Assembly (NCBI GenBank): GCA_963664585.2
Contig: CAXXEO010000019.1
Location: 62,001 to 126,000 of the forward strand
Source: G963664585 sp963664585
GTDB taxonomy: Bacteria > Bacillota > Clostridia > Oscillospirales > Ruminococcaceae
Length of the DNA: 64,000 nucleotides
Reading direction: 5' to 3'
The notes under the pieces are model-generated. The model searched no databases and had not been told where the DNA came from. It saw only the letters and a program-made list of their open reading frames with translations. This document shows positions 27,615 through 36,103 of this stretch, piece by piece (the stretch's first letter is position 1; each line of letters starts with the position of its first letter). Both the position numbers and the translations under genes were made by a program.

Positions 27615-27735
27615 ATTTTCACGCTCCAAACTGTTGATCAAATGAATGTCACTGTTATCATATTTTGGTCAGTACTTATTAAATAGCTTTGTGGTTTTAC
27701 GTCTGCTTCACCCGCCGTATCGGGATCATGGTCGT

Positions 27736-28107
27736 TTAAATGGGGCTTAGTATTAAGATGATTTCATGGGCGTCAGATTTGCGCAGGCTTAGGTCATATC
27801 CGCGAAGTGTAATTTCAATAGGATCGCCGAACGGTGCTGTTTTTCGAAACATAATTCTGGTCCCAGGTGTGATTCCCATATCCAGAAAGCGGCGGCGAAG
27901 AGCGCCAAAGCCGCCTACAGTGCTGACTACGCCGGATTGGCCAGGCATCAGCATATCTAAACTGATTGTCTCATGAAGATGTTTGTCGCCGTGACAGTGA
28001 CGATGATTATGGCAGTCATGTCTGTGTTCGCCGGCATGGATCACAATGTTGTTTTCTCCTGTAGACACTGTGCTTTCCCAATTATCCAGTGTTTTCGTAT
28101 CGTTCAT
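27736..28107 (-). CDS. feoA: FeoA with His-rich N-terminal extension
   Basis: Small cytosolic SH3-like partner of FeoB. The start is the ATG at 28107 after GGGAGG, giving 123 residues against about 75-85 for ordinary FeoA. The C-terminal ~78 residues are FeoA-like (SLDMLMPGQSGVV, LRRRFLDMGITPGTRIMF, APFGDPIEITLRGYDLSLR). The first ~45 residues are an extension with a dense His cluster (HAGEHRHDCHNHRHCHGD and further His), which could bind metal. The gene is the first of the feo operon, and the feoB start lies 121 bases downstream. Confidence 0.92.
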   Translation of the reverse strand: MNDTKTLDNWESTVSTGENNIVIHAGEHRHDCHNHRHCHGDKHLHETISLDMLMPGQSGVVSTVGGFGALRRRFLDMGITPGTRIMFRKTAPFGDPIEITLRGYDLSLRKSDAHEIILILSPI

Positions 28108-28180
28108 AAAAAGGCCTCCCATATATTGTTATATAAAACTAACATTTGCGCCAAAAAAATAGAATGAGAACTTCCTCACA

Positions 28181-28234
28181 AATTAGTTAGCCTGATCTAA
28201 TAATTAGTATAGTCTAACTTTTTTTATTTGTCAA
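28181..28234 (-). promoter_or_regulatory. feo promoter overlapped by two DtxR-like boxes
   Basis: On the minus strand TTGACA (28234-28229), 17 bases, TATACT (28211-28206). Two imperfect matches to the DtxR/IdeR consensus (TTAGGTTAGCCTAACCTAA type) overlap and follow the -10: ATTAGTTAGCCTGATCTAA around 28182-28200 and TTAGTATAGTCTAAC at 28204-28218. Iron-dependent repression by a DtxR-family protein would fit feoAB. Confidence 0.65.
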
Positions 28235-28368
28235 GCGCTTATTGCTATTTCATATAAGCAGAACTGATTTATAGTTGATTAACTTGAAAACAAGCTTGTG
28301 ATTTCTCCCCCCTCCGAAGGCGGGGGGAGAAAATAATGTTTTATATATAGCCAGTTTTTAAGTTAATT

Positions 28369-29421
28369 GCTACATTGTCAAGCCAAATGCGACAGTTCGA
28401 GCAGAAAGAGCTGGGAAGGTGTATTCCAATAAAGACATTTTCGGGGTCTGTTGTTTATAAGCAGAAGAGAAGAAGACAGGTTTTGATGAGAAACAGTGGA
28501 CAGAACAGTACCTTTCGGAAAGAACTCTCTGAGCAAACCGTTACCGTACTCATTGCTTCCTCTCTGATGCGGACAATATGGATCAGCGAAATAAAGAGTT
28601 AAGCCTAGATCTTTCTGGATTACATCATAACAGGCAAATTCACCGCCACGATCTGTTGTTGCTGTTTTGAATGTGCCTTGTGGCAATAAAGTGTGCAGGT
28701 GCTTGATTGCAGCTTCCATGGAAGCTGCCGTTCGATCAGGAATGGGAACGGCTGTATAGAACCTTGTTTTTCGTTCCACAAAGGTGGCCAAGCAACCACC
28801 GGAACCCCTAGAGGAAACCACCGTATCAAGTTCCCAATGCCCAAATGTTTCTCTGGTATATACCTCTTTCGGTCTCTTGCGGATAGAAGTACCACGAGCA
28901 TAATGCGCAAGATTTTTACAGCTTCTCTTTTTTCCATTACGGCGCAGCACATCTGCGGTGAGTCCGTTCAGTCGTCCGGCATAAAGCCAGTTGTATATTG
29001 TTTTAAAGCTCAGTTGGCTTGAAGTAACGGTATGTGATATTTGTTCTGGCGACCAGGTCTCTTTCAGCTTTTCTGCCACAGCTGCGCACAACTCCTCGTT
29101 CCATTTCCCTTGAGGTTTGCTGTTGTGCCGTTTCTTCTGGTAATCCAGTTGTGCTTCTTCTGCGTTATACGCTCGGGCACCGTAAAAACGTTTCAATTCT
29201 CTAGCGATACTGCTGTGGTGACATCCCAGACGTGATGCGATTTTCCGGGTCGTATATCCGATTTGACGGAGTTCCTCTATCTTTCCTCGTTCGAATGTTG
29301 TAAAATGGTGGTGGCTCATGGCTGCCTCCTTGTGTGAATGTTGTTGTTGCAAACTCTATTCTACACGTTTTGGCCGCCTTGGGCTATCTTTTTTCTGTCG
29401 CATTTCATTTTACAATGTAGC
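28369..29421 (-). mobile_element. IS30-family insertion sequence, copy 2 (1053 bp)
   Basis: Same length, ends (GCTACATTGT) and gene content as copy 1, in the same orientation. AATT is present at 28365-28368 and 29424-29427. Confidence 0.95.
28378..29319 (-). CDS. IS30-family transposase, copy 2
   Basis: 313-residue DDE transposase, near-identical to copies 1 and 3, with ATG at 29319 after AAGGAGG. It contains the N-terminal HTH, the catalytic HWELDTVV, TTDRGGEF and NGLLREFF motifs and no frame damage. It differs from copy 1 by K for I in the VIQKDLG segment and Y for N in CLYWNTPS. Confidence 0.95.
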   Translation of the reverse strand: MSHHHFTTFERGKIEELRQIGYTTRKIASRLGCHHSSIARELKRFYGARAYNAEEAQLDYQKKRHNSKPQGKWNEELCAAVAEKLKETWSPEQISHTVTSSQLSFKTIYNWLYAGRLNGLTADVLRRNGKKRSCKNLAHYARGTSIRKRPKEVYTRETFGHWELDTVVSSRGSGGCLATFVERKTRFYTAVPIPDRTAASMEAAIKHLHTLLPQGTFKTATTDRGGEFACYDVIQKDLGLTLYFADPYCPHQRGSNEYGNGLLREFFPKGTVLSTVSHQNLSSSLLLINNRPRKCLYWNTPSQLFLLELSHLA

Positions 29422-29503
29422 GCAATTGACTATATATGCATGCCCGTCCTATGCTCGTGTGAAGAAAGTTCAAAACTCTCTTTTTATTTGCTCCATCACA
29501 TTT

Positions 29504-30001
29504 TTAGAAAACCCGCACACCCTCAATATGAAGGCAGCGTTTCTTTTCATATGTATAGCTATCCAATGCTCGGTTATCCCAGTCATAGGTATGTGTTGCC
29601 ACCAAGATGCCATCAGAATCATTAGGATTTTCCGCCGCTACCACCACTAGACTGTGCCCAAATACTTTTCCATCAAAGGAGAGCTGGACAAGATCACCCG
29701 GCAGAAGCTTTGAGCATTCGGTAACGGTGGCAAAAGGACCTGCATCTCTGTTGCCAATTAGAAATTTGTATAAGAATTCCACACCTGTCCAAGAAGGTGC
29801 GCGGCGGCTTGCACTTATATAATACCATCCGGTATCCGGTTTATAATTCATCACCCCTGCCCCGGCATAGATGCACTGTGAAGTAAAGTTGGTACAGTCG
29901 CCACCCATAGTGGTGAAATCCAAATATCTGTGATTTCGTCCGTATGCCCATTGATGGGCGTATTCTACCGCTTTGGCGCGGTTATATTCTTTAATATACA
30001 T
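29504..30001 (-). CDS. putative amidase-domain protein (PF12671-like)
   Basis: 165-residue protein with the features of the clostridial/bacillar putative amidase domain, a papain-like cysteine hydrolase fold thought to act on peptidoglycan. The start chosen is the ATG at 30001, seven bases after GGAGG; a longer frame reaches 30106. Signature segments: YNRAKAVEYAHQWAYGRN, then GGDCTNFTSQCIYAGAG with the likely catalytic Cys, TGWYYI, PGDLVQL, and FGHSLVVVA with the likely catalytic His, then THTYDWDNRAL. No signal peptide or membrane segment is seen, so its place of action is unclear. It stands alone between IS30 copy 2 and a divergent cyclase gene. Confidence 0.82.
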   Translation of the reverse strand: MYIKEYNRAKAVEYAHQWAYGRNHRYLDFTTMGGDCTNFTSQCIYAGAGVMNYKPDTGWYYISASRRAPSWTGVEFLYKFLIGNRDAGPFATVTECSKLLPGDLVQLSFDGKVFGHSLVVVAAENPNDSDGILVATHTYDWDNRALDSYTYEKKRCLHIEGVRVF

Positions 30002-30314
30002 TGGCATGCCTCCGTTTCCCTCCAATTGTATTAGGTTATCCAAGAATCCCTCGCCCAAACACATTGCAAAAGAAAGGATATATTTCTTGAGACCTTGATG
30101 TGACAAAATTTACTATATATACTAGCGTATCTTATATAAGTATACTGCTTTGAATTTAAGAATAGTATTTTTGCCTCTAAATGGATAAATAATTTATTTT
30201 GCTAAATACAATATTATGCCGAACTTCTTTACCTGACTCTGTGGCGGGCAAAGTGAATATGTCTTTTTCTATCTATAAAAAAACACTAATATTGACAATA
30301 GTGAGGGCTCTGTG

Positions 30315-31490
30315 ATGATCTTTGATACATTAAAGCTGATGGGATCCATAAGCGCTGAATGCTTTAGAGCAAGTTCTTGCGATACTAAGACCTGGGAACA
30401 GAAGGATAGGGAGTTGCTGGAGGATGAGATTGCGTATCATAATGTGAAACGGCTTGTACCACTGCTTCTTGGTATATCCGCTGTTGAAATTAATAACCTT
30501 TTATTCACCCGTCCTCAACCAGAATATTTCTATAACTATAGCTTATTGTTGATGATGGCAATAACCTATATATTTGTGGTAAAGAGGTTGCTTTTCGTAG
30601 ATAAGCCGAGTAGTAAAAGTATGCGCGCCATATATAAAAGCTTTTGGATACTGTATTCCATTGCTACCCTTGGCTTTTCAGTGCAGGATCTTTTTATAAG
30701 AGCCTCGCTCAACAACTATATTATGCTAATATTTCTCGCGGCGACCCTGCCTATCCTAAACATATCCGAAATGTCATTTCTCGTCATCACTCATACGTCG
30801 GCGCTCGTCGTGGTAATTGTCAAATATGGTTTGCCAGGCTATCATATTCAACAGATGATCTTATTTTGCTGTTGCACTGTGCTTGTTTCACAGTTTTTAC
30901 GCAATATATTTTGCCATTCGTTTATAGTTAAAAAACAAATGGAGCGTTTAAATGAAAAGCTGGAAACACTTTCTGAGACAGATGCCCTTACAGAACTGCT
31001 TAACCGCCGCGGGTTAAATAAGCGAATAGAGATTATATGGCCCCAGTGTGTCAGAAACAGAGAATATATATCGGTTATCATGGCCGATGTGGACCTTTTT
31101 AAAATGTACAATGATCGTTTTGGTCACGAAATGGGGGATAGGTGCCTGAAAAAAATAGCAGACTGCATGAAACAAAACGTGAAGCGGGCAACAGATATCA
31201 TTGTCCGTTATGGCGGCGAGGAATTTATGATTATTACTCTTGACCAAAATGAAAAAGATGCTCTCATTCTTGCCGAGAAGGTGAGGGCTGCCATTGAGAA
31301 CATGAGGATTAAATCTGGCAGTGACACCGTATCTGAGTATGTAACGGTCAGCTTGGGTGTAGCGACGCTGATGACCGAGCCGGGAGACAACTTCGCTCCG
31401 CTTTATATTGAGGCAGACAAAGCGCTATATCAAGCAAAGGCAAACGGAGGAAACTGTGTGGTATTGGGTGAAAAAGTCTTAATGAATTAA
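30315..31490 (+). CDS. membrane diguanylate cyclase (GGDEF)
   Basis: 391-residue protein predicted to make cyclic di-GMP. The ATG at 30315 follows TGAGGG; a GTG directly upstream is an alternative. The N-terminal half (residues about 45-210) has several hydrophobic helices, a membrane sensor of unknown ligand. A short linker (KKQMERLNEKLETLSETDALT) leads into a complete GGDEF domain: DVDLFKMYNDRFGHEMGD (metal and guanine contact), and RYGGEEF as active-site motif. An RxxD inhibitory site (RATD) lies five residues before GGEEF, so product inhibition is expected. No EAL domain. The next operon on the other strand encodes a PilT-type pilus machine, a common c-di-GMP target (inference). Confidence 0.93.
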   Translation: MIFDTLKLMGSISAECFRASSCDTKTWEQKDRELLEDEIAYHNVKRLVPLLLGISAVEINNLLFTRPQPEYFYNYSLLLMMAITYIFVVKRLLFVDKPSSKSMRAIYKSFWILYSIATLGFSVQDLFIRASLNNYIMLIFLAATLPILNISEMSFLVITHTSALVVVIVKYGLPGYHIQQMILFCCCTVLVSQFLRNIFCHSFIVKKQMERLNEKLETLSETDALTELLNRRGLNKRIEIIWPQCVRNREYISVIMADVDLFKMYNDRFGHEMGDRCLKKIADCMKQNVKRATDIIVRYGGEEFMIITLDQNEKDALILAEKVRAAIENMRIKSGSDTVSEYVTVSLGVATLMTEPGDNFAPLYIEADKALYQAKANGGNCVVLGEKVLMN

Positions 31491-31622
31491 TATGGAAAAG
31501 CATTTTCTCGCGAGATAAGTTGCTAAGGAGATCATAATCCTGCCTTTGCTTACTCCCGTGGTGTAAACAAAGGCAATAGTGATTTTAAATATAATCTTGT
31601 ATCATATACACACCCATTCAAT

Positions 31623-31757
31623 CGTACAATGCAACATCTTAGCTTGTATAGTTGATTAATTTGAAAACAGGCTTGTGATTTCTTCCCCCGCCATCGGCGG
31701 GGTAATATACAAGAACATTTAACCTGTTGCAATGAAAGATCTAGATTTTACTAAGCA
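31623..31757. repeat. chimeric palindromic repeat (family 2 with family 1 arm inside)
   Basis: The outer parts match family 2 (GTACAATGCAACATCTTAGCTTGTATA at the left, split here for length; AATATACAAGAACATTTAAC at the right), but from 31647 to about 31690 the sequence is the left arm of family 1 (TATAGTTGATTAATTTGAAA ... TTCTTCCCCCGCC). The switch back falls in the shared C/G-rich hairpin. Confidence 0.8.
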
Positions 31758-31772
31758 TTAGTTGCCGGATAA

Positions 31773-31810
31773 TAAAAAAGCTGCCATATCCTGTCGGAAG
31801 GCAGTTTTTG
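31773..31810. terminator. bidirectional terminator between cyclase and pilT operon
   Basis: AAAAAGCTGCC ... GGCAGTTTTTGTTTTT, stem with one bulged base; T-rich on both strands. Confidence 0.75.
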
Positions 31811-31875
31811 TTTTTAGTTTTGGTCTGTGGGGTTTAATGGGAATAGAAGTCTTGCGTTATATTTGCCAGCAGACA

Positions 31876-32943
31876 TCAGATACCGTCAGCTAGTTTTTTT
31901 GCCATCAAATCCGGGTCGGGGCTGTTGATGATAGCATCATTTTTAGAAATCAGCCCCTTCTTATACAAGATCAGTAGGCTGGCACTCATTGAAATCATTC
32001 CTTCGTTCGGGGATGAGAAGATGACTGAGTCAATTTGGTGAATCTTTGACTCGCGTATCATGTTTCGGATGGCTGGATTGGTTTGCATGATTTCGAAGGC
32101 CGGAACTATCCGTGAGTCCAGGGTAGGTATCAACTGCTGCGAGATAACTGCCTGAAGGACCATGGAAAGCTGAATTCTGATCTGCTGTTGCTGATTGGGG
32201 GGGAATACGTCGATAATGCGGTCAATGGTGTTTGCCGCACCAATGGTATGCAGAGTGGAGAAAATCAAATGGCCGGTTTCTGCCGCTGTCATAGCGATAT
32301 TGATCGTTTCATAATCTCTCAGTTCGCCGAGAAGGATAACATTGGGTGATTGGCGCAGCGCAGCGCGAAGAGCCTGTACATAGCTTTGTGAGTCCGAGGG
32401 AATCTCTCGCTGGCTGACGATACTTTTATTGTGCTTATGTAGGTACTCAATAGGATCCTCAAGGGTAATGATGTGTCCGCTGCGACTCTTGTTGATAGCA
32501 TCGATCATGCAGGCAAGTGTAGTCGTTTTTCCGCTTCCAGCCGGTCCTGTTACCAAGACAAGTCCCTTTGTCTTGGTGGCAATATTTACAACGGCAGGTG
32601 GTATGCACAGAGACTCTGGGTTGGGGAGATCAAAATTGACCACACGGATGACGGCGGCCAAAGAGCCCCTTTGCTTATATGCGCTGACTCTGAAGCGTGA
32701 GATCCCCGTAATAGAAAATGAAAAATCATCATCCCCTGAGGTTTGTAAAATATTTAATTTACGCTCACCTGAAATATTATAAATCCCCATGAGGATTTCT
32801 TCAGTCTGTGAAGGAGAAAGTGGCGTGTCATTCACATTTACCATATGACCGTCAATCTTATAACAAAGGGGAAGGCCAGCGACAACGAATATATCCGAAG
32901 CCTTGTTGTCGACTGCCTTTTTAAAAAGATCTAGCACATCCAC
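31876..32943 (-). CDS. pilT: PilT-family type IV pilus retraction ATPase
   Basis: 355-residue cytosolic hexameric ATPase that powers pilus disassembly or a related pilus-like machine. It starts with GTG at 32943 after AGAGGAG. Motifs: Walker A GPAGSGKT (133-140), Asp box ITLEDPIEY (159-167), Walker B VILLGELRD (202-210), His box TGHLIFSTLHT (223-233). The N-terminal domain has the PilT-like KASDIFVVAGLP start. Length and the absence of an N-terminal PilB extension favour PilT over PilB. It is the last gene of the minus-strand cluster that starts with the transglutaminase at 37126; no PilB-type extension ATPase is present in the window. Confidence 0.93.
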   Translation of the reverse strand: MDVLDLFKKAVDNKASDIFVVAGLPLCYKIDGHMVNVNDTPLSPSQTEEILMGIYNISGERKLNILQTSGDDDFSFSITGISRFRVSAYKQRGSLAAVIRVVNFDLPNPESLCIPPAVVNIATKTKGLVLVTGPAGSGKTTTLACMIDAINKSRSGHIITLEDPIEYLHKHNKSIVSQREIPSDSQSYVQALRAALRQSPNVILLGELRDYETINIAMTAAETGHLIFSTLHTIGAANTIDRIIDVFPPNQQQQIRIQLSMVLQAVISQQLIPTLDSRIVPAFEIMQTNPAIRNMIRESKIHQIDSVIFSSPNEGMISMSASLLILYKKGLISKNDAIINSPDPDLMAKKLADGI

Positions 32944-32969
32944 AGCCTATACTCCTCTATACTGGAGCG

Positions 32970-33482
32970 TTATTTACCGCTCCAAACATTTAATTTTTCT
33001 TTTATGGGTAACCATTCCTCTGTATTTACCAGCTGCCACTCAATTATCTGATAGCGTTTTTTTTGATCGGCGTTAACAAAGCTTGGGATTAGTGCGATTG
33101 AAAGCGCCTGCCGATCGTTTACTGTAACGGAATAACGGAGCACTAACTGCACCGAGCTGTTTAAATCTGTTTTTTTCTCAACTTTTATCCAATTTATCAT
33201 AGTGGGTAGTGACTGGCACTGGGTAAGATAATTCGTCTCACTGTCTGCGCTATCCATCATAATGTTAAGTTTCGAATCAATCTCGGCCAACTTTTCCTGT
33301 GCGGAGATATCAGCGTTATAATAATCGGAAAGTGACTTAGCTGTGCGCTTCGTAAGACTATAGTCGGCATTAGCTGATAAGATCGAAAGGGCGGCAAAAA
33401 CGATGAGACAGACCAATACAAAAATCATCAACATCGACACCGCTCCAACGCCTATACCGGTAACGATCCGTCTATTCTTCAT
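32970..33482 (-). CDS. small membrane protein of the pilus-like cluster
   Basis: 170-residue protein with one N-terminal transmembrane helix (residues about 10-33, GVGAVSMLMIFVLVCLIVF) and a mostly polar, extracytoplasmic C-terminal part containing a helical linker (SLSDYYNADISAQEKLAEID) and a compact end domain. The start is the ATG at 33482 after AAAGGTAG. It lies 26 bases before pilT. The layout recalls pilus-assembly accessory proteins of the PilN/PilO kind or a minor pseudopilin, but no family signature was recognised. Its operon position is the main evidence for a role in the pilus-like machine. Confidence 0.7.
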   Translation of the reverse strand: MKNRRIVTGIGVGAVSMLMIFVLVCLIVFAALSILSANADYSLTKRTAKSLSDYYNADISAQEKLAEIDSKLNIMMDSADSETNYLTQCQSLPTMINWIKVEKKTDLNSSVQLVLRYSVTVNDRQALSIALIPSFVNADQKKRYQIIEWQLVNTEEWLPIKEKLNVWSGK

Positions 33483-33552
33483 ATGTTCTACCTTTCTGTT
33501 GAATCTGTTTGAAAAGAAAACAAATTTCAATATGATGAGTAATGATACAAAC

Positions 33553-34000
33553 TCAGCTAAAATCAGGCAGGTATTTTTTGACTTTCAAATCATATATATT
33601 TTCTCTATTTGCGCCATCTGCCTTTGTCACCGCAATAGCGCAGATGAGAAAGCTTTTTTGTTCCCTGTCTAAATGGATACTCAACTTATAGATGTAACTG
33701 TCCGGGTTTGTGATATTCCACTCGCTGTTGTAATATATTGCCGGTTGGCCATCGGCGTCCGGTCTTGTACCCAAGAGACGTTCTAAAGCGTCTGTTGAGC
33801 CGTCAGTTGCTTTTATGCACTCCGCTGCGTTTTGGACCTGAATGAGAGCCATACTAAGCTCTTCACTCTGTACACTTTGCATGTGGGCATAAACAAAAAG
33901 CCTGGCGCAGATGGCACTGCTCAAGGAAAAAAAGAGAATGACCAATACCATCTCAAGTAAAAACATATTTGATTTAGATCGTATATTATTGGTGCGCACA
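33553..34000 (-). CDS. pseudopilin-like membrane protein
   Basis: 149-residue protein with an N-terminal hydrophobic helix directly behind a short basic stretch (RSKSNMFLLEMVLVILFFSL), resembling the class III signal and first helix of type IV pilins, including a Glu a few residues into the hydrophobic segment (LLEMV). A clear G|xxxE prepilin peptidase site is not present, so cleavage is uncertain. The start is GTG at 34000 after GGAGGT. The rest is predicted extracellular and ends with a strand-rich part (YIYKLSIHLDREQKSFLICA). It is surrounded by similar small genes of the cluster. Confidence 0.65.
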
Positions 34001-34019
34001 ACCGTTACCTCCGTAAAAG

Positions 34020-34502
34020 TTAGCAATGCGGGCTGAAAAACAGCTGTGTGCTTCGCCCATATCCATCAAGATAGGAGAAAACAAAAAGGTTGTTATCTGC
34101 CATTTTTATATCAAAGCCTGTAATCTCCAAGATAGTCTGTCCGATGGCAGGATTTACTGGATCACCTTTGCCCACAAATATCTCCTTCAGCTTGCCATCG
34201 TGGTGAAATATCCACGTCTGATAGGCCGAGCCGTTTAAAGTTTGTTCCAGCACCAGCGCCTGTTTGCCGCTAAGCTCTTCAGTATAAATTGCATTTAGTA
34301 TATCCATCTGTCTCAGCTTTGTACCAACATATGAAGTGGATATCCTCTTTGTAGAATTCATATCCATGCGACGTGTGATGCCTTTATAAATATTTGCGCC
34401 CATTATGATGATGCTCAGCATAGAAATTACAAAGACACAGAAAAGAGCTATGGCGAACATGACGTCCACAACATGCCCCTTAACCTTCGAGGCAAAATTC
34501 AT
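34020..34502 (-). CDS. DUF4860-like membrane protein of the pilus-like cluster
   Basis: 160-residue protein with an N-terminal transmembrane helix (residues about 10-38, VVDVMFAIALFCVFVISML) preceded by positive charges, and an extracytoplasmic domain. The middle segments (SYVGTKLRQMD, LVLEQTLNGSAYQTWIFHHD, GKLKEIFV) match what I recall of DUF4860 proteins that accompany PilT/GspF genes in clostridia; that assignment is from memory of the family and unverified. Probably a minor pilin-like or assembly component. It ends 20 bases before the GTG of the next gene, indicating translational coupling within the operon. Confidence 0.7.
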   Translation of the reverse strand: MNFASKVKGHVVDVMFAIALFCVFVISMLSIIIMGANIYKGITRRMDMNSTKRISTSYVGTKLRQMDILNAIYTEELSGKQALVLEQTLNGSAYQTWIFHHDGKLKEIFVGKGDPVNPAIGQTILEITGFDIKMADNNLFVFSYLDGYGRSTQLFFSPHC

Positions 34503-34517
34503 TTTTACACCTGCTAT

Positions 34518-34868
34518 CTATTTTTCTATCAAGTAGAGCCCCGTAGACTTGTCCACCACCGTAATTTCCGGCATGATGTTGGAGGCGAAACACATATAAT
34601 CCACAAAAAACTTTTTGTGGTTAATGATAAGTCCATAGTGCTCCTCAAGATATTTGATGCTGGGGGGATATCTTCCCTCAACTGCATAACAGTTTACAGA
34701 TGCCCTTGTAATGGCCTTAGATAGTAACTGCAGCTGCTCATCCTCTGAGGTAGCCTCTATGCAGCTGACACCAAAGAGAAAAAGCCCTACAAAACATAGA
34801 AAAATTAAAAAGGGGCTTATCATCTCTTTGATCGAAAACAAATGACGTTTTCTCTTAAAAATGCTCAT
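34518..34868 (-). CDS. small membrane protein of the pilus-like cluster
   Basis: 116-residue protein starting at ATG 34868 behind a G-rich stretch (GGGGGAAT). One transmembrane helix (MISPFLIFLCFVGLFLFGVS) is followed by an extracytoplasmic region with pilin-like content (TRASVNCYAVEGRYPPSIKYLEEHYG). The VNCYAVEGRYPPS pattern resembles the segment after the first helix of type II/IV pseudopilins, where AxxFYxxxGxYP is frequent. A prepilin peptidase site is not evident. It lies between the GspF homologue and the DUF4860-like gene. Confidence 0.7.
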   Translation of the reverse strand: MSIFKRKRHLFSIKEMISPFLIFLCFVGLFLFGVSCIEATSEDEQLQLLSKAITRASVNCYAVEGRYPPSIKYLEEHYGLIINHKKFFVDYMCFASNIMPEITVVDKSTGLYLIEK

Positions 34869-35003
34869 TGATATTCCCCCATACCCATACCATTTTGCAT
34901 TAGAAGAAGCATTTTCACTTTCCTCTATCCCATCGCAGGTGGGGAAAGGAATGCAGTACCAAAGCTGGTTTTTATGCAAATCAGCATCAACATTACAGCC
35001 AGA

Positions 35004-36077
35004 CTAACTGATTGAGGACATAACTCCAATGAGGGGAAGCATCACAGAAAGAAGAATCATCCCCACGATTATGGAAAGGGCGGTGACAAGGGTGGGTTCG
35101 ATCATCGAAATCAGTGAACCAAGTTGGATATCTACCTCTTCCTCGTATTGCTCAGCGAGTTTATGCATTACTAGATCAACTGTACCAGTTTTAAAACCTA
35201 CGGTCACCATGCGGGAATAGACGCCAGTGAAAATATCAGTCTTCGCGAGGGCATCAGAAAATGAGCTGCCTTGCTTGATCAGCATACGGCAAGTATCAAT
35301 TTTACCTCTGATAAAATGGTTATCCACAAGCTTATAGACCATGTCGATAGACTGATCAGTGTCAAGGCCGCTGGAAAGCATCAGAGACATGGCTGAGGCA
35401 AAGCGGGCAGAAGCCACTTTGGCGTTGAGCTTTTTAGTTAAGAAAAAGGTGGATATAAAATGCGAGTAATTTTGTTTCCAGTTTTTACTATTTTTGGCGA
35501 CCTTCAGAGCCAATAACAGGAGCAAGCATCCACCAGCAATAAATACCGAATTACTGGCAAGGGCTGTCCCAAAATGCATCATGCTTTTTGCGAAGCCACT
35601 CATTTCCCCACCCAGCTGTTCAAAAACCTGATTAAACACAGGAAGTACTTTGACAATGAGGATAATAATGACGATCAGAATCATGATGATCATGATGATT
35701 GGATATGTGACTGCATTTTTGATGCTTCTAACGATGCACTCCTCGCGCTCATAGTAATTGGCCAGGGAACTCAGGACATCTTCGAGTCGACCGGAAAGTT
35801 CACCAATCTCCATCATGTCGATCAGATATTTGGGGAAAACTTTCGTAGTGGTGATGGCAGAATACAGGGGTTTTCCAAACTCTAACTCTTCAGCTATGAT
35901 GGATAAAATCTCCTTCATTCTGGTGTCATGAGCATCCTCGCTCATGATCGCCACGCCCTCGCGTATGGTGATACCCGATTTTAAGATGAGGGTGATCTGG
36001 GCTGCAAAGGCGGATATCTCCCTGGGTGAAAGAGGGTTTGCTGTGATACCAAAATCAATCCTTTCCTGAATAGACAT
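35004..36077 (-). CDS. type II secretion / type IV pilus inner-membrane platform protein (GspF/PilC family)
   Basis: 357-residue polytopic membrane protein, the platform that couples a cytosolic ATPase to pilin polymerisation. The ATG follows GAAGGAG. It has two T2SSF domains: the first around residues 18-140 (SPREISAFAAQITLILKSGI ... LIDMMEIGELSGRLEDVLSS, then ITYPIIMI-like helix) and the second around 215-340 (ARFASAMSLMLSSGLDTDQS ... MVTVGFKTGTVDLVMHKLA), with three long hydrophobic helices. Length is slightly short for PilC (about 400). It sits between the transglutaminase and the small pilin-like genes. It is the clearest structural gene of the machine besides pilT. Confidence 0.93.
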   Translation of the reverse strand: MSIQERIDFGITANPLSPREISAFAAQITLILKSGITIREGVAIMSEDAHDTRMKEILSIIAEELEFGKPLYSAITTTKVFPKYLIDMMEIGELSGRLEDVLSSLANYYEREECIVRSIKNAVTYPIIMIIMILIVIIILIVKVLPVFNQVFEQLGGEMSGFAKSMMHFGTALASNSVFIAGGCLLLLLALKVAKNSKNWKQNYSHFISTFFLTKKLNAKVASARFASAMSLMLSSGLDTDQSIDMVYKLVDNHFIRGKIDTCRMLIKQGSSFSDALAKTDIFTGVYSRMVTVGFKTGTVDLVMHKLAEQYEEEVDIQLGSLISMIEPTLVTALSIIVGMILLSVMLPLIGVMSSIS

Positions 36078-36103
36078 ACACTGCTCCTTCTCCTCAAAGA
36101 GAA

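Larger units (their letters stand above)
28270..29434. repeat. palindromic repeat family 1, copy G, split by IS30 copy 2
   Basis: Left part 28270-28368 runs from TATAGTTGATTAAC to AAGTTAATT, and the right end AATTGACTATA resumes at 29424. The target duplication is AATT. Two extra bases GC lie between the IS end and the right duplicate. Confidence 0.9.
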
